NCBI RefSeq assembly: GCF_031085175.1
Contig: NZ_JAVHUY010000040.1
Location: 1-64,000 of the forward strand
DNA: 64,000 nucleotides
Source of the DNA: Phytohabitans maris
Lineage (GTDB): Bacteria > Actinomycetota > Actinomycetes > Mycobacteriales > Micromonosporaceae
Reading direction: 5' to 3'
A model generated the notes under the pieces. That model saw nothing but the letters and a program-made list of their open reading frames with translations, was not told where the DNA came from and did no database searches. A program made the translations under genes and the position numbers. Shown piece after piece: positions 14,395-22,735 of this stretch; positions within the stretch are counted from its first letter, which is position 1; every line of letters starts with the position of its first letter.

Positions 14395-17124
14395 TCAGCG
14401 GCCGAGGGCGAGGAAGGACAGGGCGGTCGCGACCGCGACCGGGTCGCCCTCGCCGGCGGACCGGACCGCGAGCAGTGCCTCGGCGAACGACGCGCCGGCC
14501 CGCAGCCGCTCGTGAAAGGCGACCATCAGCGGGGCGGTGGCGCCGTCGTGCACGGGCACGACGCTGGCCAGGATGCTCGCGGTGCCGAGCGGCACGAGCG
14601 CGGTGACCATACCGAGCAGCTCGTCGACCACCGCGGCGCCGGCGGCCGCGCCCGTGCCGGCGGCGCCCGTGCCGGCGGCGACCGAGCTGGCGGCGCCCGT
14701 GCCGGCCGTGATCGTGCCGACGGCGACCGAGGCGGCGGTAACCGTGCCGGCGGTGATCGCGCTGGCGGTGATCGCGCCGGCCACGCCGGACTCGCAGCTG
14801 GACAGCACGAGCCGCTGCGGCGCGCGGCGCAGCCGCCCCAGGTCGTGCACCATCAGCGGCCCGTCGTCCAGCGACAGCGCGGAGAAGAGCGGGTTCTCCG
14901 CGTGGAACGTGCCGTGCGCGGCCACGTGCGCGGTCCACGCCCCGTCCAGCGCGGCCAGCGTCGCGGCGGCCGTGGCGGCGCCGTCGCTGAGCACCGCCGC
15001 GTCGGGGTAGAGGGCGGCGAGCTGCTTCAGCTCGACCGCGCTCGCGTCCAGCCCCGGCCCGCCGACCAGCGCCACCCGGTGCCGTCGCGGCGCGGGTACC
15101 GCCCCGGCGCGCAGCCAGGTCGCGGCGGACGGCGCGACCCCCACCGGGGTACCGCGCAGCGCCGGGAGCAGCGCCCACGGCACCGCGTGCAGCTGGGCGG
15201 GGGGTACCACCACGACCGGCCCGTCGCCGGCCAGGTCTGCGGCGGCCGGCCCGAGCAGCGCCCGCTGCAACGCCACCCCGGCCCGGTCGAGCCGGTCGAG
15301 TGCGCCGCGCGGCGCCCGGCCGTGGGCGAGCCGGCGCAGCATGAACCGGGCCAGCTCCACCTCCCGCTCGGCTTCCGCGACCGGCCCGACGGCGTGCATG
15401 CGGACGCGGCGGCCGACGACCGTCGTGGCGTACAGGACGCCGTCGACCGCGGTCAGCTCGGCCAGCCGGTGCCGGCCCAGGCCGTCCAGCAGGGCCGCCA
15501 GGTCGGTGCCGGCGAAACCGCCGCCGTCCGGGTCGCCCGCCGCCCGCCGGGTGCGCGCCCGGATCGAGGCTTCGAGCAGCGCCCGCTCGTGGTCGAGGCG
15601 CGCGGTCGGCCCACCCTCCGCCCGGGCCGATTCCAGCCGGCGTACGACCGCGCGCAGCGACCCGAGCTCGGCCACCAGCTCGGGGTCGTCCGGCGGCAGC
15701 GCCGGTGGTACGGCGAGCGCGCTGGCCCGCCACCGCTCGGTCCACCGCAGCAGCATGCGCGCGTCGCCCCGCTGGACGGCGTGGCGCAGCGCGATCGCGA
15801 CCAGCTCCGTCCCGTACGCGGCGGCGTGCGCCCGCAGCTCCGGCGCCCCGAGCGTGCGCTGGTGCTCCCCGGCGGCGACCAGCCCGCGCCGGCAGGCGAG
15901 CAGCGCGGCCCGGGTGTCGCCCCGCCCCTGGGCCCGCAGCGCCTGGGCCAGCCACCCGGCCGCGTGCCCGAACGTGGGACCGCGGTGCCGGAAACGGGCC
16001 GCGCTCGCCAGGTGGCGCTCCGCGTCGGCGGCCCGCCCCAGCCCGGCGGCGACCCGCCCGGCCAGCAGGTGGGCGGCCGGCGCCTCCTCGGCCCGCAGCG
16101 CGTCGAGGCGGTGGGCGAGGTCGACGGCCTGCCCGAGGAGGCGGGCGCCGCGCTCGCCGGCCGCGTACCGCGACTGGGTCACCACGAACGCCGCGCGCGC
16201 CTGCCACCACGGCCGCCCCTGCCGGCGGAAGAGGTCGCGGGCGTCCGCCGCCCGGGTGGACGCCTCGGCGGAGCGTCCGGCCGCGAGCGCCGCCCGCGCG
16301 GCCGCGAGCAGCAGCTCGGCCACCTTGGTCCGCTCGCCGCCGGTGCCGGCCCGGCGTACCGCCTCGTCGGCGACCGCGACCGCCTCGGCGGCCAGTCCCG
16401 CGGCGAGCAGCACCCCGCACCGGTCGATGGCGAGGTTGGGGCGGTTGACGCCGAGCGCCGCGTACCGTTCGGCGGCCTCGTCCAGGAAGCCCAGCGCGCG
16501 GGGGATGTCGCCGCCCTGCAGGGCCAGGTCGGCGCGGTTGTGCACGGCCATCGCCGACTCCATCTCCTGCCCGGCGCCGGCGAGCAGCCGCTCGGCGGCG
16601 GCGAGGTCGCGGTCGGCGCGGGCGGCCTGCCCGAGCGCCGCGTACACGAGGAAACGGTGCGTGCGCGAGCGGGCCTCCCAGATCGGGTCGCCGCCGCGCC
16701 GCAGCAGGTCGATGGCGCGGCGCAGGTCGGCGAGCGCCTCGTCGTAGCGACCCAGCACCCGCAACAGGCTGGCCCGGCGCATCAGCACCCGGCCGGCGTG
16801 GACCCCGCCCGCGCAGCCCGCGACCGCGGTGTCCAACATGGCCAGACCCTGTGCGGTGCGCCCGGCGAACCCGAGCGTCACGCCGAGGGTGGCCCGCACG
16901 TCGACGGCCCGCTCGGCCGAGGGGGAGCGGAGGGCGGCCCGGAGGGCGGCGCGCAGCTCGGCGACGGCCTCGTCGACCCGCCCGGAGTCGCGCAGTACGA
17001 TCGCCCGCGCCTGGTGCGCGACCGAGGCGGCGGTCGGGTCTGGACGCTGGGCGAGCACCTGCCCGGCCTGGGCGAGCGCGTCGGCCGGGCGTGACACGGC
17101 GAGCGCGAGCAGGGCCTCGTCCAC
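14395..17124 (-). CDS. TPR-CHAT (caspase-like) peptidase
   Basis: A 909-residue cytosolic protein. Residues ~1-560 are tetratricopeptide-like helical repeats (DEAVAELRAALRAAL, RYDEALADLRRAIDLL, DIPRALGFLDEAAERYAALG). The last ~250 are a CHAT domain, the caspase/separase-related peptidase fold. The catalytic dyad is present: His737 in VAAHGTFHAENPLFSAL and Cys777 in LSSCESG. Directly after the cysteine is a 45-residue Ala/Thr/Gly insertion encoded by nine 15-bp units, before DELLGMVTALVPLG. GTG 17124 has TACGAT six bases upstream, suggesting a leaderless transcript. It is divergent from the S8 peptidase gene across 51 bases and close to an ECF sigma gene, so a proteolytic signalling role is likely. 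Confidence 0.88.
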   Translation of the reverse strand: MDEALLALAVSRPADALAQAGQVLAQRPDPTAASVAHQARAIVLRDSGRVDEAVAELRAALRAALRSPSAERAVDVRATLGVTLGFAGRTAQGLAMLDTAVAGCAGGVHAGRVLMRRASLLRVLGRYDEALADLRRAIDLLRRGGDPIWEARSRTHRFLVYAALGQAARADRDLAAAERLLAGAGQEMESAMAVHNRADLALQGGDIPRALGFLDEAAERYAALGVNRPNLAIDRCGVLLAAGLAAEAVAVADEAVRRAGTGGERTKVAELLLAAARAALAAGRSAEASTRAADARDLFRRQGRPWWQARAAFVVTQSRYAAGERGARLLGQAVDLAHRLDALRAEEAPAAHLLAGRVAAGLGRAADAERHLASAARFRHRGPTFGHAAGWLAQALRAQGRGDTRAALLACRRGLVAAGEHQRTLGAPELRAHAAAYGTELVAIALRHAVQRGDARMLLRWTERWRASALAVPPALPPDDPELVAELGSLRAVVRRLESARAEGGPTARLDHERALLEASIRARTRRAAGDPDGGGFAGTDLAALLDGLGRHRLAELTAVDGVLYATTVVGRRVRMHAVGPVAEAEREVELARFMLRRLAHGRAPRGALDRLDRAGVALQRALLGPAAADLAGDGPVVVVPPAQLHAVPWALLPALRGTPVGVAPSAATWLRAGAVPAPRRHRVALVGGPGLDASAVELKQLAALYPDAAVLSDGAATAAATLAALDGAWTAHVAAHGTFHAENPLFSALSLDDGPLMVHDLGRLRRAPQRLVLSSCESGVAGAITASAITAGTVTAASVAVGTITAGTGAASSVAAGTGAAGTGAAAGAAVVDELLGMVTALVPLGTASILASVVPVHDGATAPLMVAFHERLRAGASFAEALLAVRSAGEGDPVAVATALSFLALGR
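14645..14779. repeat. Nine-unit 15-bp minisatellite inside the CHAT catalytic region
   Basis: Nine contiguous 15-bp units (consensus on the plus strand GCGGCGCCCGTGCCG / GCGGTGATCGTGCCG) between the codon for Cys777 and the conserved DELLG. They encode 45 residues as 5-residue repeats (TGAAG, TITAG, SAITA type). The block has no counterpart in usual CHAT domains, where only about ten residues separate the two motifs. Confidence 0.9.
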
Positions 17125-17175
17125 GGGAACATCGTAGGAATTCCATGGAAACGATATGGACACCGGGGAGGTGTC
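17125..17175. promoter_or_regulatory. 51-bp divergent promoter for TPR-CHAT and S8 peptidase genes
   Basis: The whole spacer must hold both promoters. On the minus strand TACGAT (17136-17131) ends 6 bases before the CHAT GTG. Symmetric half-sites ATCGT (17131-17135) and ACGAT (17151-17155) flank palindromes GGAATTCC (17137-17144) and TTCCATGGAA (17141-17150). GGGGAGG before GTG 17176 serves the S8 gene. GGAA elements resemble ECF -35 boxes, but the spacing to a -10 is not convincing. Coordinated expression of the two peptidases is very likely. Confidence 0.55.
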
Positions 17176-18480
17176 GTGGCTGACAAGCCCGACGACAAGT
17201 CGAGATCGACCGAGCAGATACAGGCCGACCACGCCATCCGCGCGATGGGCGGGGCGGACGAGGTGGGGATCGTCCGCAGTGGACAGCCGGCGGAGATCAG
17301 GTACATGTACCGCAAGGGCTGCGTCCTCGTACGTGAGGAGGCGCTGGACGACGTGCGGTCGATAGTGGACCGTTACCGGCGCGACCTGGGGGCGGGGCGC
17401 ACCGAGACACCCGCGCCGCGGGAGCGTGACGAGGTCGAGCAGGTGGTCGACGGCGTCCGCCTGCTCTGGGCCCGCGACCTGGAGACCCACGACGTGCTCG
17501 ACCTCATCCGGGACGGGCACGAGGAGTTCGACATCCCGGGGCTGGGGGCCGGCCTCGCCGCGCCCGACCACCTGGTGCACATCTCCGGTGACGCGGCGAC
17601 CTGCCCGGCGACCGAGCCGGAGCCGGTGGGGCCGGGCGGCGCGCCGTACCCGCCGGTGTCCGCCGACCCCGCCGCGGGCGCCGGCGTCAAGGTGGTGGTG
17701 GTCGACACCGGCCTCGACACCGGGATGGCCAGCACGCCGTTCTGGCTGCACGGGGTGACCGGCGAGACCGACCCGCTGATCGGGCCGGGCCGGGTGCTCG
17801 ACCCGTACGCGGGGCACGGCACGTTCATCGCCGGGCTGGTGCGGGCGGTGGCGCCGCGGGCCGAGGTCCGGGTGCTGAGCTTCTTCGACCGGGGCGGCGC
17901 CACGTGGGAGTCGACGCTGGTGCGAAACCTCGACCACGCCCTCGCCACCGAGTTTCCGGACGTGATCAGCATGTCGGCCGGCACCCGCTCGTACCCGGGT
18001 GGGCTGCTCGCCTTCCAGGTCTGGAACGAGCGGCGGCTGCGCCACCACAAGGGCGTGGCCCTGGTCGTGGCGGCCGGAAACGACGGGGAGCGGCAGTTCT
18101 TCTGGCCGGCGGCGGCGCCGTACACGGTCTCGGTGGGCGCCCTCGACAGCGACTGGCGCAGCCGGGCCGACTACAGCAACTTCGGCGGCTGGGTCGACCT
18201 GTACGCGCCCGGCACCGACCTGGTCAACGCGTTCCCGGACGGCAAGTTCACCTACCAGGAGCCGCCGAACATCCCGCCCACGCTGCCGCAGCCGCGGGTG
18301 GAGACGTTCGAGGGGATGGCGATGTGGAGCGGCACCTCGTTCGCCACGCCGATCGTGGCCGGGCTGGTCGCCGCCCGGATGTCCCGGACCGGCGAGAACG
18401 CCCGCGACGCGGCGGCCGCCCTGCTGGTGGAGGCCCGCGCCCAAGCGGTCCCCGGCGTCGGCGCGGTGCTGCTGCCGTAG
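17176..18480 (+). CDS. Cytosolic S8 (subtilisin-family) serine peptidase
   Basis: A 434-residue subtilase with all catalytic residues: Asp177 (VVVVDTGLD), His214 (AGHGTFIAGL), the oxyanion Asn in VVAAGNDG and Ser388 (SGTSFATPIVAG). There is no signal peptide or membrane anchor, which is unusual for subtilases and indicates action inside the cell. Residues 1-165 form a separate N-terminal region (IRYMYRKGCVLVREEALDDV), perhaps an inhibitory prodomain. GTG is preceded by GGGGAGG. It shares a 51-base divergent promoter with the TPR-CHAT gene, suggesting the two peptidases work in one cascade. It is followed by hairpin family A copy 2, separating it from the egt operon. Confidence 0.92.
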   Translation: MADKPDDKSRSTEQIQADHAIRAMGGADEVGIVRSGQPAEIRYMYRKGCVLVREEALDDVRSIVDRYRRDLGAGRTETPAPRERDEVEQVVDGVRLLWARDLETHDVLDLIRDGHEEFDIPGLGAGLAAPDHLVHISGDAATCPATEPEPVGPGGAPYPPVSADPAAGAGVKVVVVDTGLDTGMASTPFWLHGVTGETDPLIGPGRVLDPYAGHGTFIAGLVRAVAPRAEVRVLSFFDRGGATWESTLVRNLDHALATEFPDVISMSAGTRSYPGGLLAFQVWNERRLRHHKGVALVVAAGNDGERQFFWPAAAPYTVSVGALDSDWRSRADYSNFGGWVDLYAPGTDLVNAFPDGKFTYQEPPNIPPTLPQPRVETFEGMAMWSGTSFATPIVAGLVAARMSRTGENARDAAAALLVEARAQAVPGVGAVLLP

Positions 18481-18484
18481 CCGC

Positions 18485-18540
18485 GGTGATCGAAGCTCCC
18501 TTCATGCCGTTAGAACGACATGAAGGGAGCTTCGATCACC
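18485..18540. repeat. Long perfect hairpin, family A copy 2
   Basis: 22-bp perfect arms (18485-18506 and 18519-18540, outer GGTGATCGAAGCTCCC) with further pairing in the 12-base centre. It lies between the convergent S8 and egtE genes; the egtE TGA stop (18538-18536) is inside the 3' arm. The inner arm TTCATG/CATGAA replaces GCCACG/CGTGGC of copy 1, a compensated change. Likely a bidirectional transcription barrier or a REP-like element. Confidence 0.85.
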
Positions 18541-19699
18541 GGAGGGCGGCGCAGAGGCGGTCGAGTTCGTCCTCGGTGTTGTAGTAGTGCACCGAGGCGC
18601 GGACCAGGTCGGGCAGGCGGCGGGCGGCGAGGTCGAAGCGGGCGTACTCCATCGGCGAGACGCTCGTGTTGATCCCCGCCGCCCCCAGCCGCCGCCGCAC
18701 CTCGGTCGCCGGCACACCGTCCACAGTGAACGTGACGATGCCGCACCGCCGCTTCCCCTCGTCCCGCACGGTCACGCCGGGCACCGCGCGGAGCCGTTCC
18801 CGCAGCCCTTCGGCGAGGGCGGTGACCCGCGCCTCGATCGCGTCGAGCCCCCAGCCGAGCGCGTAGTCGACCGCCACGCCGAGCCCGATCTTGCCGGCGT
18901 AGTTGGTCTCCCACGTCTCGAAGCGCCGGGCGTCCGGCCGGATCTCGTACGCGTCCGGCGCGGTCCAGGTCGCCGCGTGCAGGTCGAGGAACGGCGGTTC
19001 GAGGCGCTCGACGAGCCGCTCCGAGACGTACAGGAAGCCGGTGCCGCGCGGCCCGCGCAGGAACTTGCGGCCCGTGGCGGCGAGCATGTCGCACCCGATC
19101 TCGCCCACGTCGACCGGCAGCTGCCCGACCGACTGGCAGGCGTCCAGCAGGTACGGCACGCCGGCCGCCCGGGTCAGCGCGCCGATCTCGGCCGCCGGGT
19201 TGACCAGCCCGCTGTGCGTCGGCACGTGGGTGACCGCGACCAGCGCGGCGCCCCGCTCCAGCTCGCCGGCGAGGTGGTCGAGCGAGGGGAGGCCGTGCTC
19301 GTCCGTCTCGATCACCTCGATCACGGCACCGGTGCGGCGGGCGACCTGGAGCAGGGCGATCACGTTGCTGGCGTACTCGGTGCGGACGGTCAGGATCCGG
19401 TCGCCGGGGTGGAAGTCGAACGCGTAGAACGCCATGTCCCAGCCGCGGGTGGCGTTCTCCACGACGGCTACCTCGTGCGGCGCGCAGCCGAGCAGCCGGG
19501 CGATCGCCGGGTACGCGTTCTCCACCTCGGCCGCCGCGGCCGCGGCCGCCTCGTACCCGCCGATCCGCTCCTCCAGCCGCAGGTGGCCGACGACCGCGTC
19601 GGTGACGGCGGCGGGCGGGAGGGCGGCGCCGGCGTTGTTGAGATGCGCCACGTGGGCGCAGCCGGGTGTCTCCCGCCGCGCCCGCTCGACGTCGATCAC
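18536..19699 (-). CDS. egtE: Hercynylcysteine sulfoxide lyase (ergothioneine biosynthesis)
   Basis: PLP-dependent class V aminotransferase-fold enzyme (387 residues) that cleaves hercynylcysteine sulfoxide to ergothioneine. The PLP-binding lysine is in ATGRKFLRGPRG; HLNNAGAALPP near the N-terminus and DACQSVGQLPVD (cofactor Asp) fit the family. The start is GTG 19699, overlapping the egtD stop by 4 bases. It is the last gene of the egtABCDE operon and ends in hairpin A copy 2. Assignment rests strongly on the operon, since class V family members look alike. Confidence 0.92.
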   Translation of the reverse strand: MIDVERARRETPGCAHVAHLNNAGAALPPAAVTDAVVGHLRLEERIGGYEAAAAAAAEVENAYPAIARLLGCAPHEVAVVENATRGWDMAFYAFDFHPGDRILTVRTEYASNVIALLQVARRTGAVIEVIETDEHGLPSLDHLAGELERGAALVAVTHVPTHSGLVNPAAEIGALTRAAGVPYLLDACQSVGQLPVDVGEIGCDMLAATGRKFLRGPRGTGFLYVSERLVERLEPPFLDLHAATWTAPDAYEIRPDARRFETWETNYAGKIGLGVAVDYALGWGLDAIEARVTALAEGLRERLRAVPGVTVRDEGKRRCGIVTFTVDGVPATEVRRRLGAAGINTSVSPMEYARFDLAARRLPDLVRASVHYYNTEDELDRLCAALR

Positions 19700-20658
19700 G
19701 AAGCCCGGGCCAGGGTCACCCCGAACCGGGCCGGGGCGTCGGTCCACCAGCGCACCGCGTCGAAGCCCGCCGCCGCGAGCTCGGCCGCGATCCCGTCGCG
19801 CCGGAACTTCGCGGAGATCTCCGTGTGCAGTTCCTCGCCGTCCGCGAACGAGACGGCGAGGTCGAGGGCGGCCACCCGTACCCGCATGGGTCTGGTCGCC
19901 CGCAGCCGCATCTCGATCCACTCCCGCTCCGGGTCCCAGAGCGCCACGTGGGCGAACGCCTCCGGGTCGAAGTCGGCGTCGAGCTGGCGGTTGAGCACGC
20001 GCAGCACGTTGCGGTTGAACTCGGCGGTGACGCCGGCGCTGTCGTCGTACGCCGCGACCAGCGTGGCCGGGTCCTTGACCAGGTCGGTGCCGAGCAGGAA
20101 CCACTCGCCCGGGTGCAGCACCGCGCGCAGGCCACGCAGGAAGCGGGCCCGTTCGCCCGGCGGGAAGTTGCCGATCGTGCCGCCCAGGAACGCGACGAGC
20201 CGCCCGTCGCCGGCCGGTATCTCGTCCAGGTGGCGGGTGAAGTCGCCGGCGATCGCGTTCACGTCGAGGTCGGGGTAGTCGGCGTCGATCGCGATGGCGG
20301 CCGCGCGGAGGGCCGGCTCGGAGACGTCCAGCGGTACGAAGCGGCCCAGCGTGCCGTGCCGGTGCAGCGCGTCGAGCAGCAGCCGGGTCTTGTCGGAGGA
20401 GCCGGAGCCGAGCTCGACCAGCGTCTTCGCGGCGGTCACCTCGGCGATCTCGGTGGCGTGCGCGGTGAGCGCGGCCCGTTCGGCGCGGGTCGGGTAGTAC
20501 TCGGGCAGCTCGGTGATCCGCTCGAAGAGCTCGCTGCCGCGGCTGTCGTAGAACCACTTCGGCGGGAGCGTCTTCGGGGCCGCGGTCAGCCCGGCCCGGG
20601 CGTCGTCGCGCAGCGCGCGGGCCAGGTCGGCCTCGGTCAGGTGGATGTCGAGCCTCAC
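19696..20658 (-). CDS. egtD: L-histidine N-alpha-trimethyltransferase
   Basis: Makes hercynine from histidine with three SAM. The 320-residue length is exactly that of EgtD. Motifs: PPKWFYDSRGSELFERITELPEYYPTR (written in part: FYDSRGSELF, EYYPTR), the SAM loop ELGSGSSDKTRLLL, FLGGTIGNFPP and LLGTDLVKDP. GTG 20658 overlaps the egtC stop (GTGA). A larger in-frame extension upstream is just the antisense-like reading of egtC and is rejected. Confidence 0.95.
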   Translation of the reverse strand: MRLDIHLTEADLARALRDDARAGLTAAPKTLPPKWFYDSRGSELFERITELPEYYPTRAERAALTAHATEIAEVTAAKTLVELGSGSSDKTRLLLDALHRHGTLGRFVPLDVSEPALRAAAIAIDADYPDLDVNAIAGDFTRHLDEIPAGDGRLVAFLGGTIGNFPPGERARFLRGLRAVLHPGEWFLLGTDLVKDPATLVAAYDDSAGVTAEFNRNVLRVLNRQLDADFDPEAFAHVALWDPEREWIEMRLRATRPMRVRVAALDLAVSFADGEELHTEISAKFRRDGIAAELAAAGFDAVRWWTDAPARFGVTLARAS

Positions 20659-21446
20659 AGGTCCTCCACGGTGTGGGTCGTCGGGTCGGCTACCACGAGC
20701 GAGCGGTCGGGTACGGGCCGCCAGGCGGGGTCGTCGTCGTACGGCTCCGAGGCGACGGTGACGGCGCCCGCCGCAAGGCGCACGGAAAGGGAATGGCCGG
20801 CGGTCGTGGCGTACACCCGGCGACCGTCGGTGAGCAGCAGGTTGAGCCGCGAGCCGGGCGCGGCGGCGTCCACTTCGGACACCGTGGCGGCCAGCGCCGA
20901 GGCCGGGTCGGCGCCGCCGCGCAGCCGGTGCCGGACGAGCGCCCACAGCAGCGCGGCGTCGGTGGGGGCGTCGAGCGTGAGCAGGTCGGTGACGGGCAGC
21001 CGCTCGGCGAGCTTGGCGACGCTCCGCGGCCACCCGGTCACCCGTCCGTTGTGGCTGAAGAGGAGGTCTCCGGCGGCGAACGGCGCGCAGGCGGACTCGT
21101 GCACCGGCATGCCGACGGTCGCCGAGCGCACCGCCGCGAGCACCGCCCCCGACGCGGTGACCCGGGCCAGCTCCGGAAAGCCCGGGTCACTCCACATCGG
21201 ACCGGCACGCCGGTAGCGGACGGGCCCGGGCCCGCTCCGTCCGTCCTCGTCGCTTCGCTCCTCGGCCCGGACGCCGCCGGCGGCGAGAAGCGGGTACCAC
21301 CCCACCCCGAAGCCGTCCGCGTTGATCGTGCCGCCGCCGCGCATGTCACGCGGCGCCCAGGACTGGCGCAGCAGCGAGTGCGGCGGCTCCAGCAGCAGGG
21401 CCGACAGCGTGGCCGGCGGCCCCAGGTAGGCGAGGTGCCGGCACAC
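20655..21446 (-). CDS. egtC: Gamma-glutamyl-hercynylcysteine sulfoxide amidohydrolase
   Basis: Class II glutamine-amidotransferase-type hydrolase (263 residues) that removes the glutamate from the EgtB product. The nucleophile is Cys2 after removal of the initiator (GTG-Cys: V/M-CRHLAYLG). DGFGVGWY and LFSHNGRVTGWP are present. GTG 21446 overlaps the egtB stop by one base (TAGTG). Between GVGWYPLLAAGGV and the conserved GPVRYRRAGPMW is a peptide EERSDEDG encoded by a 24-bp dispersed element (21240-21263); it is surface-loop placed in family terms and probably tolerated. Confidence 0.94.
   Translation of the reverse strand: MCRHLAYLGPPATLSALLLEPPHSLLRQSWAPRDMRGGGTINADGFGVGWYPLLAAGGVRAEERSDEDGRSGPGPVRYRRAGPMWSDPGFPELARVTASGAVLAAVRSATVGMPVHESACAPFAAGDLLFSHNGRVTGWPRSVAKLAERLPVTDLLTLDAPTDAALLWALVRHRLRGGADPASALAATVSEVDAAAPGSRLNLLLTDGRRVYATTAGHSLSVRLAAGAVTVASEPYDDDPAWRPVPDRSLVVADPTTHTVEDL
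21240..21263 (-). repeat. In-frame dispersed element inside egtC (EERSDEDG)
   Basis: On the minus strand GAGGAGCG-A-AGCGACGAGGA-C-GGA. The same 24-mer with two changes occurs at 35621-35644 inside an unrelated alcohol dehydrogenase gene, in the same reading frame, giving EERSDEDG in both proteins. Related GAGCGNAGCGAGGACGG cores occur in the junction repeats at 13408-13489 and 22733-22816. Confidence 0.8.
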
Positions 21447-22735
21447 TAGGCGGGCACCGTCCGGGCGCAGCGGAAGCCGCTGAAGATCTGCCGCCGGATC
21501 GGGTAGTCCCAGTTGCGGAACGTGCCCCGGCAGGCCGCCTTGTCGGTGCCGAACGAGCCGCCGCGCAGCACCTTGTACTCCGGGCCGAAGAAGACCTCCG
21601 AGTACTCCCGGTACGGGAACGGGGCGAAGCCCGGGTAGCCGCGGAAGTCGGAGGCGGTCCACTCCCACACGTCGCCGATCAGCTGGTGCACCCCGGCCGG
21701 CGAGGCGCCCTCCGGGTAGGCGCCGGCGGGCGCGGGGGAGAGGTGGCGCTGCCCCAGGTTGGCGTGCCGCTCCTCCGGGTCCTCGTCGCCCCACGGGTAG
21801 CGCCGCGACCGCCCGGTCGCCGGGTCGAAGCGGGCCGCCTTCTCCCACTCCGCCTCGGTCGGCAGCCGCTTGCCGGCCCACGCGGCGAACGCCTCCGCCT
21901 CGTACCAGCAGACGTGCACCACCGGCTCGTCCGGGACCAGGGGCGCGCGCCGCCCGAAGCGGGTGTACGTGCCGTCGCCGTGCCAGTGCATCGGCCCGGT
22001 CAGCCCGGCCCGCTGCCGGTGCGCCCACCCGTCGGCGCTCCACCAGCGCTGGTCGTCGTAGCCGCCCGCGTCGACGAACTCCTGGTACCGCGCGTTGGTC
22101 ACCGGTGCGCGGTCGATCAGGTACGCGGGCAGGTCGACGGTGTGCGCGGGCCGTTCGTTGTCGAGGGCCCAGGGCTCCGCGGAGGTACCCATGGTGAAGG
22201 ATCCGGCCGGGATGAGCGCCTCGCCGCCGGCGGCGGCCGTGGCGGGCGGAGGCGGCGCGGCCGTGAGCACCGGCGGGCCGACCCGCAGCTGGTGGGTGGC
22301 GAGCATGGTCTCGTCGTGCTGCTGCTCGTGCTGCACGATCATGCCGAACGCGAAGCCCCGCTCCACCAGCGGCCGCCCTTCGAGGGAGACCCGGTCGAGC
22401 AGGTCGAGCACCTTGTCGCGGACGGTGCGGGTGTAGGCGCGGGCCTCCGCCGGCCCGAGCAGCGGCAGCTGGGGGCGGTCCTTGCGCGGGTGCTTGAACG
22501 CGTCGTACAGGTGGTCGATGTCCTGCCGCACCGGCTCGCGCCCGCCGACGTCGCGGACCAGCCACAGCTCCTCCTGGTTGCCGACGTGGGCGAGGTCCCA
22601 CACCAGCGGCGACATCAGCGGGGAGTGCTGGCGGACCAGGTCGTCGTCGTCCACGGCGTCGGTCAGTGCGGTGCTGCGCCGCCGGGTGCGGTCGAGCTCG
22701 GCCGCGACCAGCGCGCGCACGTCCAGATCGCCCAC
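21446..22735 (-). CDS. egtB: Gamma-glutamyl hercynylcysteine S-oxide synthase
   Basis: Non-haem iron enzyme that joins hercynine and gamma-glutamylcysteine with oxygen. It has an N-terminal DinB-like bundle with the iron motif HEQQHDET and SPLVWDLAHVGNQEE, then a C-terminal FGE-sulfatase domain (LIGDVWEWTASDF, YKVLRGGSF, GFRCAR). From GTG 22735 the protein has 429 residues, typical for EgtB. An alternative GTG at 22816 in the same frame would add 27 residues read from the junction repeat. The final GTG of that repeat is the preferred start. Confidence 0.94.
   Translation of the reverse strand: MGDLDVRALVAAELDRTRRRSTALTDAVDDDDLVRQHSPLMSPLVWDLAHVGNQEELWLVRDVGGREPVRQDIDHLYDAFKHPRKDRPQLPLLGPAEARAYTRTVRDKVLDLLDRVSLEGRPLVERGFAFGMIVQHEQQHDETMLATHQLRVGPPVLTAAPPPPATAAAGGEALIPAGSFTMGTSAEPWALDNERPAHTVDLPAYLIDRAPVTNARYQEFVDAGGYDDQRWWSADGWAHRQRAGLTGPMHWHGDGTYTRFGRRAPLVPDEPVVHVCWYEAEAFAAWAGKRLPTEAEWEKAARFDPATGRSRRYPWGDEDPEERHANLGQRHLSPAPAGAYPEGASPAGVHQLIGDVWEWTASDFRGYPGFAPFPYREYSEVFFGPEYKVLRGGSFGTDKAACRGTFRNWDYPIRRQIFSGFRCARTVPA

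Noticed and set aside
13858-17094. 1078-codon open frame on the plus strand across the minisatellite and CHAT gene
   Set aside because: It is the complement of the CHAT gene in a very GC-rich genome; its sequence is low-complexity Arg/Pro/Ala/Gly and matches no family, whereas the minus strand shows clear TPR and CHAT motifs.
17125-17175. Definite ECF-type (GGAAC/CGT) promoter in the CHAT/S8 spacer
   Set aside because: GGAA motifs exist, but no pair with the usual 16-17 base spacing to a CGT element could be placed on either strand.
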